Source: Drosophila pseudoobscura (taxonomy: Eukaryota; Arthropoda; Insecta; Diptera; Drosophilidae). Taken from it: a stretch of 64,000 bases of DNA. The position numbers were made by a program, and so were the translations under genes. Where the stretch lies: NCBI RefSeq assembly GCF_009870125.1, contig NC_046679.1, forward strand, positions 31,496,001 through 31,560,000, read 5' to 3'. The notes under the pieces were generated by a model. That model was not told the DNA's origin. It saw only the letters and a list, made by a program, of their open reading frames with translations, and made no database searches. Shown here in pieces: positions 13,649-25,610 of this stretch. How positions within the stretch are numbered: the first letter of the stretch is position 1; every line of letters begins with the position of its first letter.

Positions 13649-13720
13649 GGGGATATAGCTCAGTGGTAGAGCATTCGACTGCAGATCGAGAGGTCCCCGG
13701 TTCAAACCCGGGTGTCCCCT
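13649..13720 (+). tRNA. tRNA-Cys (anticodon GCA)
   Basis: This 72-nt sequence folds as a full tRNA. The acceptor stem GGGGATA pairs with TGTCCCC, the D arm is GCTC/GAGC, the anticodon stem is TTCGA/TCGAG around the loop CTGCAGA, and the T arm is CCCGG/CCGGG around TTCAAAC. The discriminator base is T. The anticodon is GCA at 13681-13683, which reads cysteine codons UGC and UGU. There is no intron, and CCA is not encoded, as expected for a eukaryotic nuclear gene. The internal A box (TAGCTCAGTGG) and B box (GGTTCAAACC) fit RNA polymerase III promoters, and a TTTTT stop signal begins at 13730. It looks functional, and no other tRNA gene was seen nearby. Confidence 0.97.
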
Positions 13721-13729
13721 TAAGTAAAC

Positions 13730-13742
13730 TTTTTATTTTTTT
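13730..13742 (+). terminator. Pol III terminator of tRNA-Cys
   Basis: TTTTTATTTTTTT begins 10 nt after the tRNA. Runs of four or more T residues end RNA polymerase III transcripts. Confidence 0.85.
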
Positions 13743-13779
13743 CCCTCTTTTTTTTACTTTTTTTCAACATTGTGTTCAA

Positions 13780-14600
13780 TCTTATGAATTGTTATCTGCT
13801 TTTCTTGTTTTTTCGGCCACAGTAGAAGGCAATAGAGTCGAAAAAAAGAAAATAAACTGCTCCCGCATCTTGAACTCAAATGAATTTAAAACCGTTATAA
13901 CTGGTTCTAAAACTGTCTTCAATGTCATATGTTTTCTTAGATTTTTCCCAGTGCTTCTTAGACTGTTTCCGTTTCTTCTAAGACAGATCACAACTCGAAT
14001 ACAGTGCTTCTTAAACTGCAATTAGGGCTACTAAGGTCTCCTAATGGGTCCGATTTCAATAATTACGATGGTTCTAAAACTGCTAACTTATCTTAAAGTC
14101 AGAATACTTCTAAAACTGTTATTGCTGATTCTTAAGCTGTAATCATTGCTGTTAAGACTATTATAGGTCTTGTTAGATTGCTCCCAGTGCTTCTTAGACT
14201 ATTTCCTCTGCTTCTAAGGCTGATACCAATGCCAATTCAGTACTTATTAAATTGTCATTAGGTGTTCCTCGTGCATCTGATTCCAATAATTACAGTTCTT
14301 CTAAAACTGTTCTTATATCTTAAAGTAAAGATGATTTCAAAACTGTTCAAAAATGTTTTTAGAGCTTCTAAAACTATTATACATTTTCTTAGATTTTTAC
14401 CAGTGCTTCTTAGACTGTTTTCGCTGCTTCTAATATAAGAAAAAAATTAGGTCCCAATTCTTCAACTAAAAATGAATTTAAAACTGTTATAACTGATTCT
14501 AAAACTGTCTTTAATGCTTGTACAATTATTATCTGTTTTCTTAGATTTTTCCCAGTGCTTCTAAGACCACTTGCGCTGCTTCCAAGACAGATCCCAATGC
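13780..14600 (+). repeat. Degenerate composite tandem repeat next to tRNA-Cys
   Basis: The phrase CCAGTGCTTCTTAGACT/CCAGTGCTTCTAAGACC recurs at about 13948, 14183, 14400 and 14551. Each copy is preceded by CTTAGATTTTT-like or TTAGATTGCT sequence and followed by GCTTCTAAG. Between copies the word TTCTAAAACTGTTAT repeats many times. The spacings are 235, 217 and 151 bp, so this is an old array with lost sub-units. It has no coding potential. Confidence 0.75.
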
Positions 14601-15379
14601 CCATCTTCCCTCCACCAAATGTTCTCCATGCTAAAAATCGTTCTATGTTTTTTTCCCAAACTCATATTTTGACCAATTTTCCAGCGGAAATGCCATTGGG
14701 GAAAACACGGGCTGATATGTTTCCGCTTGTGCCGGTTTTCGGCGACTGCTGCCAAAAATATTCGAGCAGCCGCTGTCTAATTTGCCTCGATTTATACTCG
14801 AATATGGGCCAACAACAACTGCAAACAAAAGCCGCACAAAAATCCGGTGAAAACAATTGCAAAACTTGGCTTATCCGCCCCCCTCTCTCCACCCCCCCGT
14901 AGCAGGGTTCAATGCGGTTTTCTGATGTCAAAAGGCAACAACAATTTTGTTGGCAACGAAATTTTCACATTTGTGCTGGCATTAATTTCCCATTTTCCCG
15001 AGTGTCAATAAGCCAGCAATAATGCACTCGATGGCATTTTTTGGGGAAGGCAAAAACCGAAATTAAATTTCCCAGAGAGATAAAAAACTGAAAATGCAAT
15101 TTCTGTGTCCCACCAAAAAACGTCAACAGCACCGTTTGGCTGCCGTTTTATTGGCCTTGGCCCATCCGTTTGCTGGTTACACGGTGACATGTCCTTCTTA
15201 CCCTTCAAAAACCCGCTTTTTTATACGCTTTAGTAAGGGGAGTATTGGATTTTTCGGTGGGGAGACAAAAAGGAAGGAGTTACGAGGTACAAAGGTCATA
15301 TTTTTTCTTTTAATCTATGCTTTTTTAATGATAGATCGGCAGAGATTTCTTTTATTTATTGATGGTTTTTCCTCTCTTC

Positions 15380-15402
15380 CAGTGTGGCTTAGCAGTTGAG
15401 AG
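15380..15402 (+). repeat. Recurring island-edge motif, copy 4
   Basis: CAGTGTGGCTTAGCAGTT followed by GAGAG, right after the pyrimidine run TTTTTCCTCTCTTC. An AT-rich island begins about 40 bp downstream. This is the best-conserved copy. Confidence 0.7.
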
Positions 15403-15439
15403 ACAATTGTCACTGGAGTCTTTTCAGAAGGGCTGTCGT

Positions 15440-15655
15440 TTCAAGAATTTCTTCATAATCATTACATAATTCTAATAATAAATAAATAAATATATATAAA
15501 AAAAAATTTCAAAATATGTAAATTATAAATAAATATATACAAAAAAAGAAGAAATATATATGTAAATAATAAATAAATATTTATAAATAATAAATAAATA
15601 TATATAAATAATAATTAAATATATATAAATAATAAAAATATATAATAATAATACA
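15440..15655. repeat. AT-rich island, AATAAATATATATA units
   Basis: Tandem AATAATAAATAAATATATATA words of about 20-25 bp. Confidence 0.8.
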
Positions 15656-17214
15656 TTTGTTTCCTTCGATCTCCAGCCAAGCTCTCCATCTTCCAGAGTA
15701 TCTCCCGTTTCGTTCATCTTTTCTTTTTGTGGCATCTCCTCTCTCGTGGTAAGTTCTGTTTGAGACTGCACCTGCATGGCATATCCGTTGCAGGCCTGTC
15801 CCCCCCACCCTCATTTCGTGGTCATCATCGCCGGCTTCGTTGCATATTCATATGTCCCCCATCCCCGTCCCTTCACCACTCGCCCCACCATTGTTGCATG
15901 CGGGCCAGAGCTGATTTTTATGTGGCTGACCAGAGCAGGGCAGGTTTTTGGTTCCATTTGGCCATTTTCTGTTTGGTTTTTATGGTCTCCATGAAACAGA
16001 AAGGAAAAAAAAACAAAGTAAATCAAGCAGACCATAATTTCCAGGGGGGATATCAAGGAGACAATTGTATGCTCTTTTGGAGTGATATATAAGACCTTAA
16101 ATAAGGAACTTCCCGGCCTGGAATATGGGGAATAGAGCGCTCCCTGAAAAGAACAGATCCCTGATTCCAAAAGGCACACTTCTCTGATCCATTAACCAAA
16201 GGTAGAACCCTCTCATTCCCTTCGTCAGGCCTCTTCCCTTAACCCTCATACCCCTCGTTCTTTATAGAGCACTCAATAGAGCTCTCGCTCCGTTAGCGAC
16301 AGATATCCTGGACCCCGAAACAGGTCCTTCTGCCTGTCTGTCACGCGTTTAAAATATGCGCATTTTCTGCAAATGACATTTGCAGTCGCACCGCACTATC
16401 ACTAATTGATATCATATGATGGAATTTATGCACCAGACATGCCGAAAAAGGAAGCCCTTTCAGGGCCAACAGGACTCCAATCCTCCACGCCTCCCCATCG
16501 ATCGGTAATCGGTGCTTTTCCAGAGGAAATGTGAGTGTGAGTGCTTTTTTTCGTGGAGGGGTTCATTTTGGTATTGCCTTTTGTTGATGTTGTTGTTGGT
16601 CGCTCGGTCGATTGCCGTTTCGCTTTTTGCGGTTTGTCGAGCGCCCCCACTCACCCCCCCACACTCCACCCCATTCGTTTTCCTGTCTGCATGGCCTGTC
16701 CTGCATCCTGCCCTGATGTCTGAGGTTGGCCACTATGCGGCCGCTCCGATCATTCATTTGTCAAGTTGTCACGGACACGGGACCAGGCCTTGCCAGATGT
16801 GATGTCTGCCTGTCGTTGACATAAAGTTGCAAACCATTTAGAGATTTCACAGGAATGTTGGTCCTTCGTGCCGGGAAAATCATATTTATGGATCAGCCTA
16901 TACCTGAAAAAGTATTTATCCATAAACAAAACCTCAGATATTCCATTTATTCCGACTTTCGATTCGATAATCCCACTAAACCGAATGGTAAACATGCCCC
17001 TATTAGTGTGCCAGGAAGCGGATGGTTAAAGACAAATATTGTGGGTTTTATACTCGCCAGCTATGTACTTTTTTGGTGGCAAGCATTGTTGGGGCATTTA
17101 ACTACTTTTTTGAAACATTTTTCTACTGCTTGCTTTTTCAGAAAAAATTAAATGGAGGAATTTCTGGCGGCTTTATTTCAGGATTTGGTAACAAGTTTCC
17201 CACAATCTTATATA

Positions 17215-18040
17215 GATAAATAAAAATAATAAATACTATATATAGTGGAATTGTGGTTAATAATTATTTAACTATTTGATTTAATGTTTTGTGTTTTTTT
17301 TTTTATCTTTGAAGTCGTTGTTAGTAGTATTTTTTATATCAATAAATTAGTATTATTGATAGTTTAAACTTTTAAATTATAAACATTATATTATTAATAG
17401 AATATAATTATAATAATAATAAAAACAATAATAGCAATAGAAATAATAATAACAATAGAAATAATAATAACAATAAAAATAATAATATAAATAACAATAA
17501 TAATATATATAACAATAATAATGTAAATAACAATAATAATATAAATAACAATAAAAATATAAGTAATAATAATAATATAAATAAAAACAATAATATTGAT
17601 AACAATATTATATTAATAAATAATTTATTAAACTAACAAAATTTGAATACTTATAAGTACAACTATAAAAAATGTATTTACATTTTATATTTAAATGAAA
17701 ATATATAAATAATAACTTGGTTCAAAAAATAATATTTTTCATTGAACGATTTTTAAAATTATAAATGACAATAATATTAATGCTTTTTAATTGAAAAATA
17801 TTTAGCCGACCTTAAATATTTCTAATTTTTTTTAGAATAAAAAATAATTTTTTACGTACAAAATGAAAGTTGTATTTATATTTGACTTAAGAAAAAAAAA
17901 GTTAAAAATTAATTCTTTGTTTTATGATTAAGCTTATGAAAATATTAAATATTATACACCATATTAAATGGAAGGGTCGTAAGAGGAGAAATGTATTTTT
18001 GTTACTCAAAAAACTTAATTTAGTATGAACCTTTTTTTAT
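17215..18040. repeat. AT-rich island with AATAATAACAATA array
   Basis: Between about 17405 and 17600 the word AATAATAATAACAATA recurs with a period near 15-18 bp. The rest is less ordered A/T sequence. Confidence 0.8.
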
Positions 18041-19014
18041 AGACAAATTTTCAATATCTTAGGGTGTTTGTCGTGAGTTTCGCGGTTTTTCTTGGTTTTA
18101 CGTTGTAAAATTGAATTTATTTGTAAAGGAATAATATCTAAAGCCTTGACCAATACAAACATAGCCCTTTCATGTCATATGTAGTAGATTTCCATGTCGA
18201 ATGGCATTCCATTACGTATTTATAACCCTGAAATGTGTTGCCATATCGATAGCCCAGAACTTGGGTTTCCGCATCAGCATTCGGCAGGACTGTCAGGACA
18301 TTTAAAGGCCTAAACAAGGAGACAACGAGAGGTGCAGAGGGGCGCATACAGGCGGCAAATGCAGATACAGCAGGCAGGACACAGACAGGACACAGACAGA
18401 GAGAGAAGCCATGTTTATGTCCTGGCACAAATGCAATGCCAGGACAGGAACGGGACAGGACAGAACAGGGGTTCCTCGATTCCCAACACCCTTTTGCAGG
18501 GAATGTAGTTTGCTTTCCGTTTTGTCTCCGTCGTTGTTGTTGTTTCCACCATTGACCGTGACGCTCGTTTCGACGGCGCGCGGATGCTAACTTTGTTGCC
18601 ACTTTGTTCCCAGCACCTCCCCACCCTCTCCCCCTTCATAGTTTTCCCAAACTTTTCAACGCGGGAACTCCCGTTCTCCTGTCTCTGTCTGTGGCTATGT
18701 GGAAACGTGCGTTGTCTACCACCTGACGGTTGACTTTCTTCCTCCCTAATGAAATGCGGCTACAAATGCAATTTTACATTTTTCACACAGGGAAAAAAGC
18801 ATTTTATCTGTCGTCGGCCAGGCCCCGAGCAGCTTCGAGAGCTGCTGCTACTCCGCCACTGCGACTACAGCTCCGTGCTCCTTCGCTCCACCTCCGGCCC
18901 AAAAGGACACCGAAATCCTGTACAGTCACTGCACGTGACATGCATGTGCCGCTGTCTCGGTTAGCAGTGCCTGTCCCATACACTCAGAGAAAAGCGCAGT
19001 AAATGAAACATTTG

Positions 19015-19550
19015 TGTTTTAAATTAAATAAAATAAATATAAAATAATACAAAATAATATACTATAATACAAAATAAATATTATAACAAACTAGGTATAT
19101 GAAAAAAATGTTATAAGAAAAGAAAAAAAATAAAACAATACAAAATAATATAATAAAAAAGAATGCAATAAAAATTATACAAAAAAAAAATAATATAATA
19201 AAAAACAATACAATAAAAAATATACAATACAAATTATATAATACAAAATAATATAAAAAATTAAAAATAATATAATAAGAAATATAATAAAACGGAACTT
19301 TTTTTACAATCTATGAAGAGATTATTTAATTGTTTGTATTTCATTTTTACGATTTATTATTATTTTACCGAGTATTTTATGATAATAAATTGTTTTAATG
19401 TCTTAAGACATTTATTTTTTTTGTACATTTGTTTTTATTGTATATATTTTTGTCTATGTTTTACACCGTTTTTTTTTTTGTTTTATTTGTTTGTTTATTA
19501 ATTTTTTATATTTTACATCTTTTTTTTTAGTAACAGTTTTTTAATCAAAT
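19015..19550. repeat. AT-rich island, AATATAATACAAAATA words
   Basis: An A-rich left half (TAATACAAAATAATATA) and a T-rich right half. It is bounded by CACTCAGAGAAAAG on the left and TTTTTCTCTGGGTG on the right. These edge words are approximate inverted copies of each other. Confidence 0.75.
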
Positions 19551-20167
19551 CTCAGGTCCTTTTTCTCTGGGTGCATCTGTATGTGTGTGACTGTAGTTCC
19601 TCCTGGCATTGTCTGTTTGTGTTTGTGTTTCGTGTGCATGTCCTGTGTGTCCCCAAAGCTCTGCTCTCTCTCTCTCTCTCTCTTTGCCGCACTCTCTCTC
19701 CCTCTAGTCAGCTTGTTTGCACCTTGTCGAAATTAGTGTTTGTACCGAAATGAACACGATTTGTTTGACCAGCAGCAGGTGTTGAAAATACACTGGCGCT
19801 CTGGCTATGGCACTGTCTCTATGGTTGAGTTGGTTTTTGCACACCTCGTGTGTCCTGGTTTTGACCCCTCCTGGCTGTCATACATGTCGTATGGGTAATG
19901 TTTTTCAAATTGTTGCGGTCACTTTTGGAGAGACATTTCGTTTGGAGAACACTACATCGCTGGACAGCCTGGTTTCCCGCTTGATTGTTCGTACAATTTT
20001 TTGATAAACATAAACGAACACGAAAATTCTATGTTTTGAGGCTGCCATGCCACACAATGTTGCCACACACACGAGTACGAGTACGAGTAGCAGATAAAAC
20101 CTCAAGTTGGTTCCATTTTAACATTATTTTTGTTGGCACTTGAATTCAATAGTTTGCTAGAGGGAGT

Positions 20168-20189
20168 CCTGCTGCTGCTGCTGCTGCTG
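20168..20189 (+). repeat. (CTG)7 microsatellite
   Basis: Seven CTG repeats in non-genic DNA. Confidence 0.9.
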
Positions 20190-20616
20190 TCGATGACAGG
20201 ATGGCACCGCACCGCAGGCGGTCAACAAGTGGGCGTGTCAGGGATCATAAATCAGAATTTATGTTGCGCTGACGCCCCAGACAGACAGCTGGATGGAAGG
20301 GTAAACAAATAACTCAAGTCTGCAGCACTAAGTTCTTTATTTTTTATTTAAGTTTATTTTTTGAAGCCAAAAAACAGCGGCAGGGTCAATGGCAGACTTT
20401 TTAATAGCCAGACTTCGAAGAAGAATCGTTGGAAATAATAGTTTTAATTGGCGAAAAAATGTATACTTAAAACTACAAAAATTCAGAATTATTTTTTTTT
20501 CACATTAGATATTTCAAACTAATTTCCATAATTCCGTAATTCTGGAATTTTTCTGTAATTTAGTTTATTTCTTTCATTAATGATTACCTATTCATTTTGT
20601 AATTTTATTTATTTTA

Positions 20617-21478
20617 TTATACCCGATACTCAAAATGAGTATTGGGGTATATTAGATTTGTGGTAAAAGTGGATGTGTGTAACGTCCAGAAGGAATCGTT
20701 TCCGACCCCATAATGTATATATATTCTTGATCAGCATCAATAGCCGAGTCGATTGAGCCATGTCTGTCTGTCCGTCCGTCCGTCTGTCCGTCCCCTTCAG
20801 CGCCTAGTGCTCAAAGACTATAAGAGCTAGAGCAACGATGCTTCGGATCCAGACTTCTGTGATATGTCATTGCTACAAGAATATTTCAAGAAATAGCCCC
20901 CACAAAGAGCGAAAATCTGTGGCATCCACAATTTCGACGATACGAGAAAACCAAAAACGCAGACTCCTAGAGGATGACTATATCTTCTGTGCAAAATCTG
21001 AACCAGATCGTATAACTATTATAGCCAGAATCAAGAAAACAATTTGATTCTTTCTCGCTCTGTCTCTCTCTGACACACAGGTTTCATGGTCGGTTTTGCC
21101 AATTGCAAAATATGAGTTCAAGGATCTCAGAACCCATAAGAGCTAGAGCAACCAAATTTGGTATCCACACTCCTGTGATATCGGACCTTGACCGTTTTGT
21201 GTCAAAATTTCGCCACACCCCCTTCCGCCCCCGCAAAGGACGAAAATCTGGGGCATCCACAAATCTCAGAGACTATTAACGCTAGAGTTAAATCTAGTAT
21301 TCGCACTCCTGTTCCAAATTTCGCCACGCTCAGACTGATTTTCTGTCTCTCTCGCACGCACTCTTTGTCGTGTCGTTCAATATTAGCGGCGTCTGCCGGA
21401 GGAGAGCCATACTGACTTAGTATCGGGTATAAATGTAGAGTTGCGGTGTCCGCAGCAACCCACAACGTTCCCCCTCGT
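20617..21478 (+). mobile_element. DINE-1/Helentron-like element, internally deleted copy
   Basis: The element begins with ATACCCGATACTCAAAATG... and an inverted AGTATTGGGGTAT, a hairpin-forming start. It carries an ATATATATTCTTGATCAGC core, then a (GTCY)n tract. It ends with AGTATCGGGTATA (inverse of the start) plus a GTTGCGGTGTCCGCAGCAAC tail. The (TA)n, core and (GTCY)n order matches the mini-me/DINE-1 description. It encodes no protein, so it must rely on proteins made elsewhere. Compared with the copy at 39.1 kb it lacks about 200 bp of its right half. The family name is recognition; the exact subfamily is not certain. Confidence 0.85.
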
Positions 21479-21890
21479 TTTTTTTAAATATTTTTTATAT
21501 TTATATATTATATTTATATATTATATTTATATATTATATATTATATTTATATATTATATATTATATTTATATTTTTATAATATTTTATTAAATAATTTTT
21601 TCATTTTACTACTTTCTTATCATTAATCGTTTATTTTTTTACAATGAATTTTCTGATATTATTGTTTTTATTTTCTTTTCGTTATTATTATTTAATTTTG
21701 TATTATTATTTATTTTTATTTATTGTTTAATATTAATTATTTCTTTATTATTTATTTTTGTATTATTTGTTTTTTTTATTCATTTATTTATTCTTCCTTT
21801 TTATTATTTTATATTTTGGTTATTATGTTATTTTTTATTATGAATTATTTTTTATTATTATATCTTTTTTATGATTATTTTATTTTCCAC
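21479..21890. repeat. AT-rich island, TTTATATATTATA tandem words
   Basis: Starts directly after the DINE-1 tail with a tandem TATTTATATATTATA array, then TTATTATTTATTT. Helentrons often insert in A/T-rich sites. Confidence 0.75.
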
Positions 21891-22314
21891 CATCTGTTGG
21901 AATGGAAAACCTATAACACTCAAAAGCTAAATAATATTTCCATACCAAAAATTTTGTTATATTGAAAGTCCATCATCCTTGTAGATCAGATACCTTCGAT
22001 ATCTTCGATTTTTTAACATTTTTTGTATAGATGTATTTCCATAAACAGATCCTATGGTACCTGCTGCTTTCCAATTTCTTTAATATATTTTTTAATTTGA
22101 TTTCCGCTTCACAAGATTCTGCATTTATGACCCCCAAACATATTCCATAAATTCAGTGGAACATCCTTTTTGGCAGCCACAATTTTTCATTGCCCAACAA
22201 AACTACTTGGCGCGTAACGAAAATAGTTGCAAGTGCGGCCAAAATATGTCAGTCTGGGGATCAGAATTGCAGACAAGTCTGACAAATAAACAGTCAGTCA
22301 ACCGCCACGGCAGT

Positions 22315-22335
22315 CAGTCAGTCAGTCAGTCTGTC
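22315..22335 (+). repeat. (CAGT)n microsatellite
   Basis: Five to six CAGT units, with related CAGACAGACAGC runs at about 22395-22430. Confidence 0.8.
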
Positions 22336-22745
22336 ATTCTGTCACTCTTTCAGGGGCAAGGGCAAAGGGATTTCTGCCACTGCAACCACGAATGACAGAC
22401 AAGCAGACAACCAGACAGACAGCCAGACAGGACAGATGCCACAGTGATTGCAACAAAATACGAGCATCTCTGTGAAGGTAAGTAAGTGCTGAATAGAGGC
22501 CTCTCTGGCTCTGGGCCCCCTCTCCGTTTGCCTGGCAAACTCATTAACAAAGTTGGCATAGAAAACTTGGCTATAAACCGAAAAGAAGGCAAGTCCTATG
22601 CCGCAATCATCCAGAAGCAGCCGCAACTAATGGCTGTCAGAGTTGTCGCCGTTTTGGGGAGCTCTTCCATCCGTTGCCTCATCTTAGGAGTTTTCCCAAC
22701 AGTTTTCTTATACTTTTTTTGGCAACGACTACGCTCAGTGCAAGT

Positions 22746-22751
22746 TTTATT
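22746..22751 (-). promoter_or_regulatory. Poly(A) signal AATAAA of the ALDH-like gene
   Basis: AATAAA on the minus strand, about 136 nt after the stop codon at 22887. It is the nearest canonical signal. Confidence 0.45.
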
Positions 22752-22886
22752 AAAAGCCAACCGTCGGGGCGACAGTCTGTGGGCCAAAAATATTGAGGAA
22801 AGGGCGCCCGGAAGAGGCAAAAACTGAGCTGTGGCAATCCAAAAGCCAACTACCGCGAAAATTATGGCTCACATGTGCTGCAGGAC

Positions 22887-23786
22887 TCAGTAGTGTGTAT
22901 TCAAATGATCCTGACAGCACACCGTGTGCTTGGCATTGCAGCGACAGTAGCCCAATGGGCAGCAGCATGGCCTGATGATACTCGAATTGTAGGGAAACAC
23001 AATCATCTTCCAGCTGTCACCGATATTGAGGACCTCGTAGTGGAAGCCGTTCTTGTACAGCACCGTCTGCACCTTGGAGATATAGTAGGGCATTATGGCC
23101 AGCAGACAGGCGTCCAGGCAGTTCACATAGATCTGTACGCACTTGATCAGCTTTGCCAGTGTGTAGACACTGGCGATACCCTCGTCGAAGTAGTAGACGG
23201 CATCAAAGTGCGGCTGCTCTCGGCCAAATATTTCGGCCGCCTCCTGTATCGTCTCGAATGTGTGCAACGTTGTGACGCCCGTGGCTCCGCTGGGAAAATA
23301 CAGATGGGTGACGCCACCCGTCACCAGAATGGGACTGGCACACGCGGGGGCATCCTTCTCGTCGGCTAGTACATAGTCCACCGGAGGCTGGCACTCGTCC
23401 TTCAATAGATTCAGGGATCGCTCGTAGTTCGGATGATTGGCCACATGAGGCTTCAGCTGGCGGAAGCGACTCCTGACCATCGCAATGAACTTGTCCCTTA
23501 TCGACTGATGCACGGCCACAGTGGCCAGTGGAAAGAGCTGGAACGGCTCTTGCATGAATCCGGCCACGCTATAGGCGGCCGTATTCAGATCCCCATCCTG
23601 GCCGACGATCATGAAACGGGCACCAGGCCAATACTTTGTGGGTTTCATGTCGTGGCGCTATTTGGGGATTTTTTTGAGATTTTATCCCTGGTTTATTGAG
23701 CGGCTTACCTTCTTTATTTTGCTCTTGTCATAGCGTAGATTGTGCACCATATCGTAGGTCACAAAGTTCTTGGGTATTTCACACAT
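22887..23786 (-). CDS. Aldehyde dehydrogenase superfamily-like protein (probable pseudoenzyme)
   Basis: Two exons, 23786-23709 and 23657-22887, joined over a 51-nt intron (GTAAGC...TAG, phase 0), give 282 residues. The ATG is fixed by an in-frame TGA 30 nt upstream. Residues about 50-75 (ATVAVHQSIRDKFIAMV) match the RVFVHxSIYDxFVxKL strand-helix that follows the nucleophile in aldehyde dehydrogenases. Residues about 155-200 (TFETIQEAAEIFG...VYYFDEG...VQIYVNCLDA) match the family's C-terminal pattern. The segment that should hold the catalytic Cys reads QLFPL, and the N-terminal NAD-binding half is absent, so catalysis is unlikely. The C-terminus is Cys-rich (RPCCCPLGYCRC...CC). The family link is inference from pattern; the exon structure is read directly. 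Confidence 0.75.
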
Positions 23787-24564
23787 TTTCTTACAGGGAA
23801 ATTTGTTCAATTTTCACTAAGAATTTTTAGGAGAATGACAAAGAAAATCATGGGAATTTAGAGCACAAAATAAGACTGGGTGGGGAAGCACTTTTGGTAA
23901 AGGATTTGAAATTTCTAGAGGGATCTGGCAATGGATCCACTAGATTCATCAATAAAAAAATCTTTAAGGTATTGGAGTACTGGAAACTATCATTTAGTAG
24001 CAAATATTACCTTTCAAAAGATTAAAATCGTAGTAAAAATCACAAAAATAAACCAAAAGTTTTTCCAAAACCTCAAAATTCTTGCTTGGAAAACTATTTC
24101 TCAGCTTCTGGACTTTTAAAAAATGAATAGAAATAAAATAAAGTGAAAGTACAATTATATTTCACCTATTTAAATATTTCAAAAATATTACAGCCTCCAT
24201 TCTTCAGGAAAAGTCTAAAAAAAGCGCCACCACCCTCAGGAAAAAACCCACAAATTCTCATTAAAGTCGAATCAAACAGAGGCGCCAAAAACCATGAATT
24301 TTGTTGCGAATCTTCATAAACACCAAAAAGATTCATAGATTTATAGAAACCACTCAAAAAATACCCCAAAGAATCACTAAATATTCCCTTTATTCTCGAA
24401 AAACCATTATAAATATGTAAAATCAATTGATTCCCAAAAAATTGAGCAATCAAAAGTTGTGGGGAAATTAACTCGCAAAAGCCGTCGCTTGTCCCAAAAA
24501 AAAAAATAAATTAAAGGAAATCAAGTAAAGCCAGAATTACCAAGGCTTAAACGACACACTGGCT

Positions 24565-24584
24565 AACACACACACACACACACA
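24565..24584 (+). repeat. (CA)n microsatellite
   Basis: About ten CA repeats in non-genic DNA. Confidence 0.9.
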
Positions 24585-25239
24585 CCCTCCGCTCCGCACC
24601 CTCAACAAATCAGGCGAAAAAAGCAGTTTCCAAGCGATAAGAAAGTTGCACAGACTTTCCAGACGAGGCCACAAAGAAGCAACAGACGAACCCACAGAAG
24701 CAACAACTATACAAAATATACATATATATATAGCGAGATATGAGGATATCCCTATAACTAGGGAGGGGAGGGGTGTAAAGACAATGCTAATGTCATTTTC
24801 TCTCAAGTGCCATCCACAGAGGCGAAAGCGAGGGGTGGCTGGTGGCGTTGTGTCATATAAAGTCTCAAAACAAAGGTAATAAATAAGTTTGTCTTTATTT
24901 TTCCATGATACCCCTGGAACGTGGGGCGTAACAGGCGTAAAGGAAACGTTTTTGCTACCCATTTTCTTGTTAAGGATTGACGGATCTTGGATATTATCAA
25001 AGATAGAGCTTTAAAATTAAATATATGAAGTTCTGGGAAACCTGAAAAGATTTTGTTTGTTATAAATCCAAGCCACAATTTCCTGCAAGCTTGGAAAATG
25101 GGTAATTGTTCTGGTATCAACAAATGTAGAGTAATTTTCCTAAGATTTGGTAAGATCCAATATAATTCTATTATCTATCGAACCACAAATAATAATTTCA
25201 ATCGGTTAGGTACATGCTCGTATTATAGACGGAATAAGG

Positions 25240-25610
25240 AAAATAAATTCCTATAAGAAATAATATATTTTTGCGAATAGGATTCTCTCTATAAATATAA
25301 ATATAAATATAATAGAAAGAAATATAATAAATAGAAATACAATAAATATAAATATAATAAATAGTAATATACTAAAAAGAAATATAATAAATAGAAATCA
25401 TAATAAATACAAATATAATAAATACAAAAAATATAATAGATGGAAACATTATAAATCTAAATAAATAAATAGATAGAAATATAATAAATCAAAACAAACA
25501 AATTAAGAGAAATATTATAAATCTAAATAAAATATATAATTACATATGAACATATTAAAAATAAATAATAATATATATTAAAAATAATCTTTAGATGGTT
25601 TTCCTACTTT
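25240..25610. repeat. AT-rich island, AATATAATAAATAGAAAT units
   Basis: Roughly 18-bp imperfect tandem units AATATAATAAATAGAAAT. A degenerate CAGTGTGGGCGCGG...TTAGCC motif lies about 120 bp to the right, at 25729. Confidence 0.8.

Larger units (their letters stand above)
13743..20616. other. Non-genic stretch
   Basis: No gene is supportable. Open frames over 100 codons (14555-14902, 15727-16092, 18138-18602) are rich in low-complexity residues and overlap each other on both strands. AT-rich islands and motif copies inside are listed separately. Confidence 0.55.
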
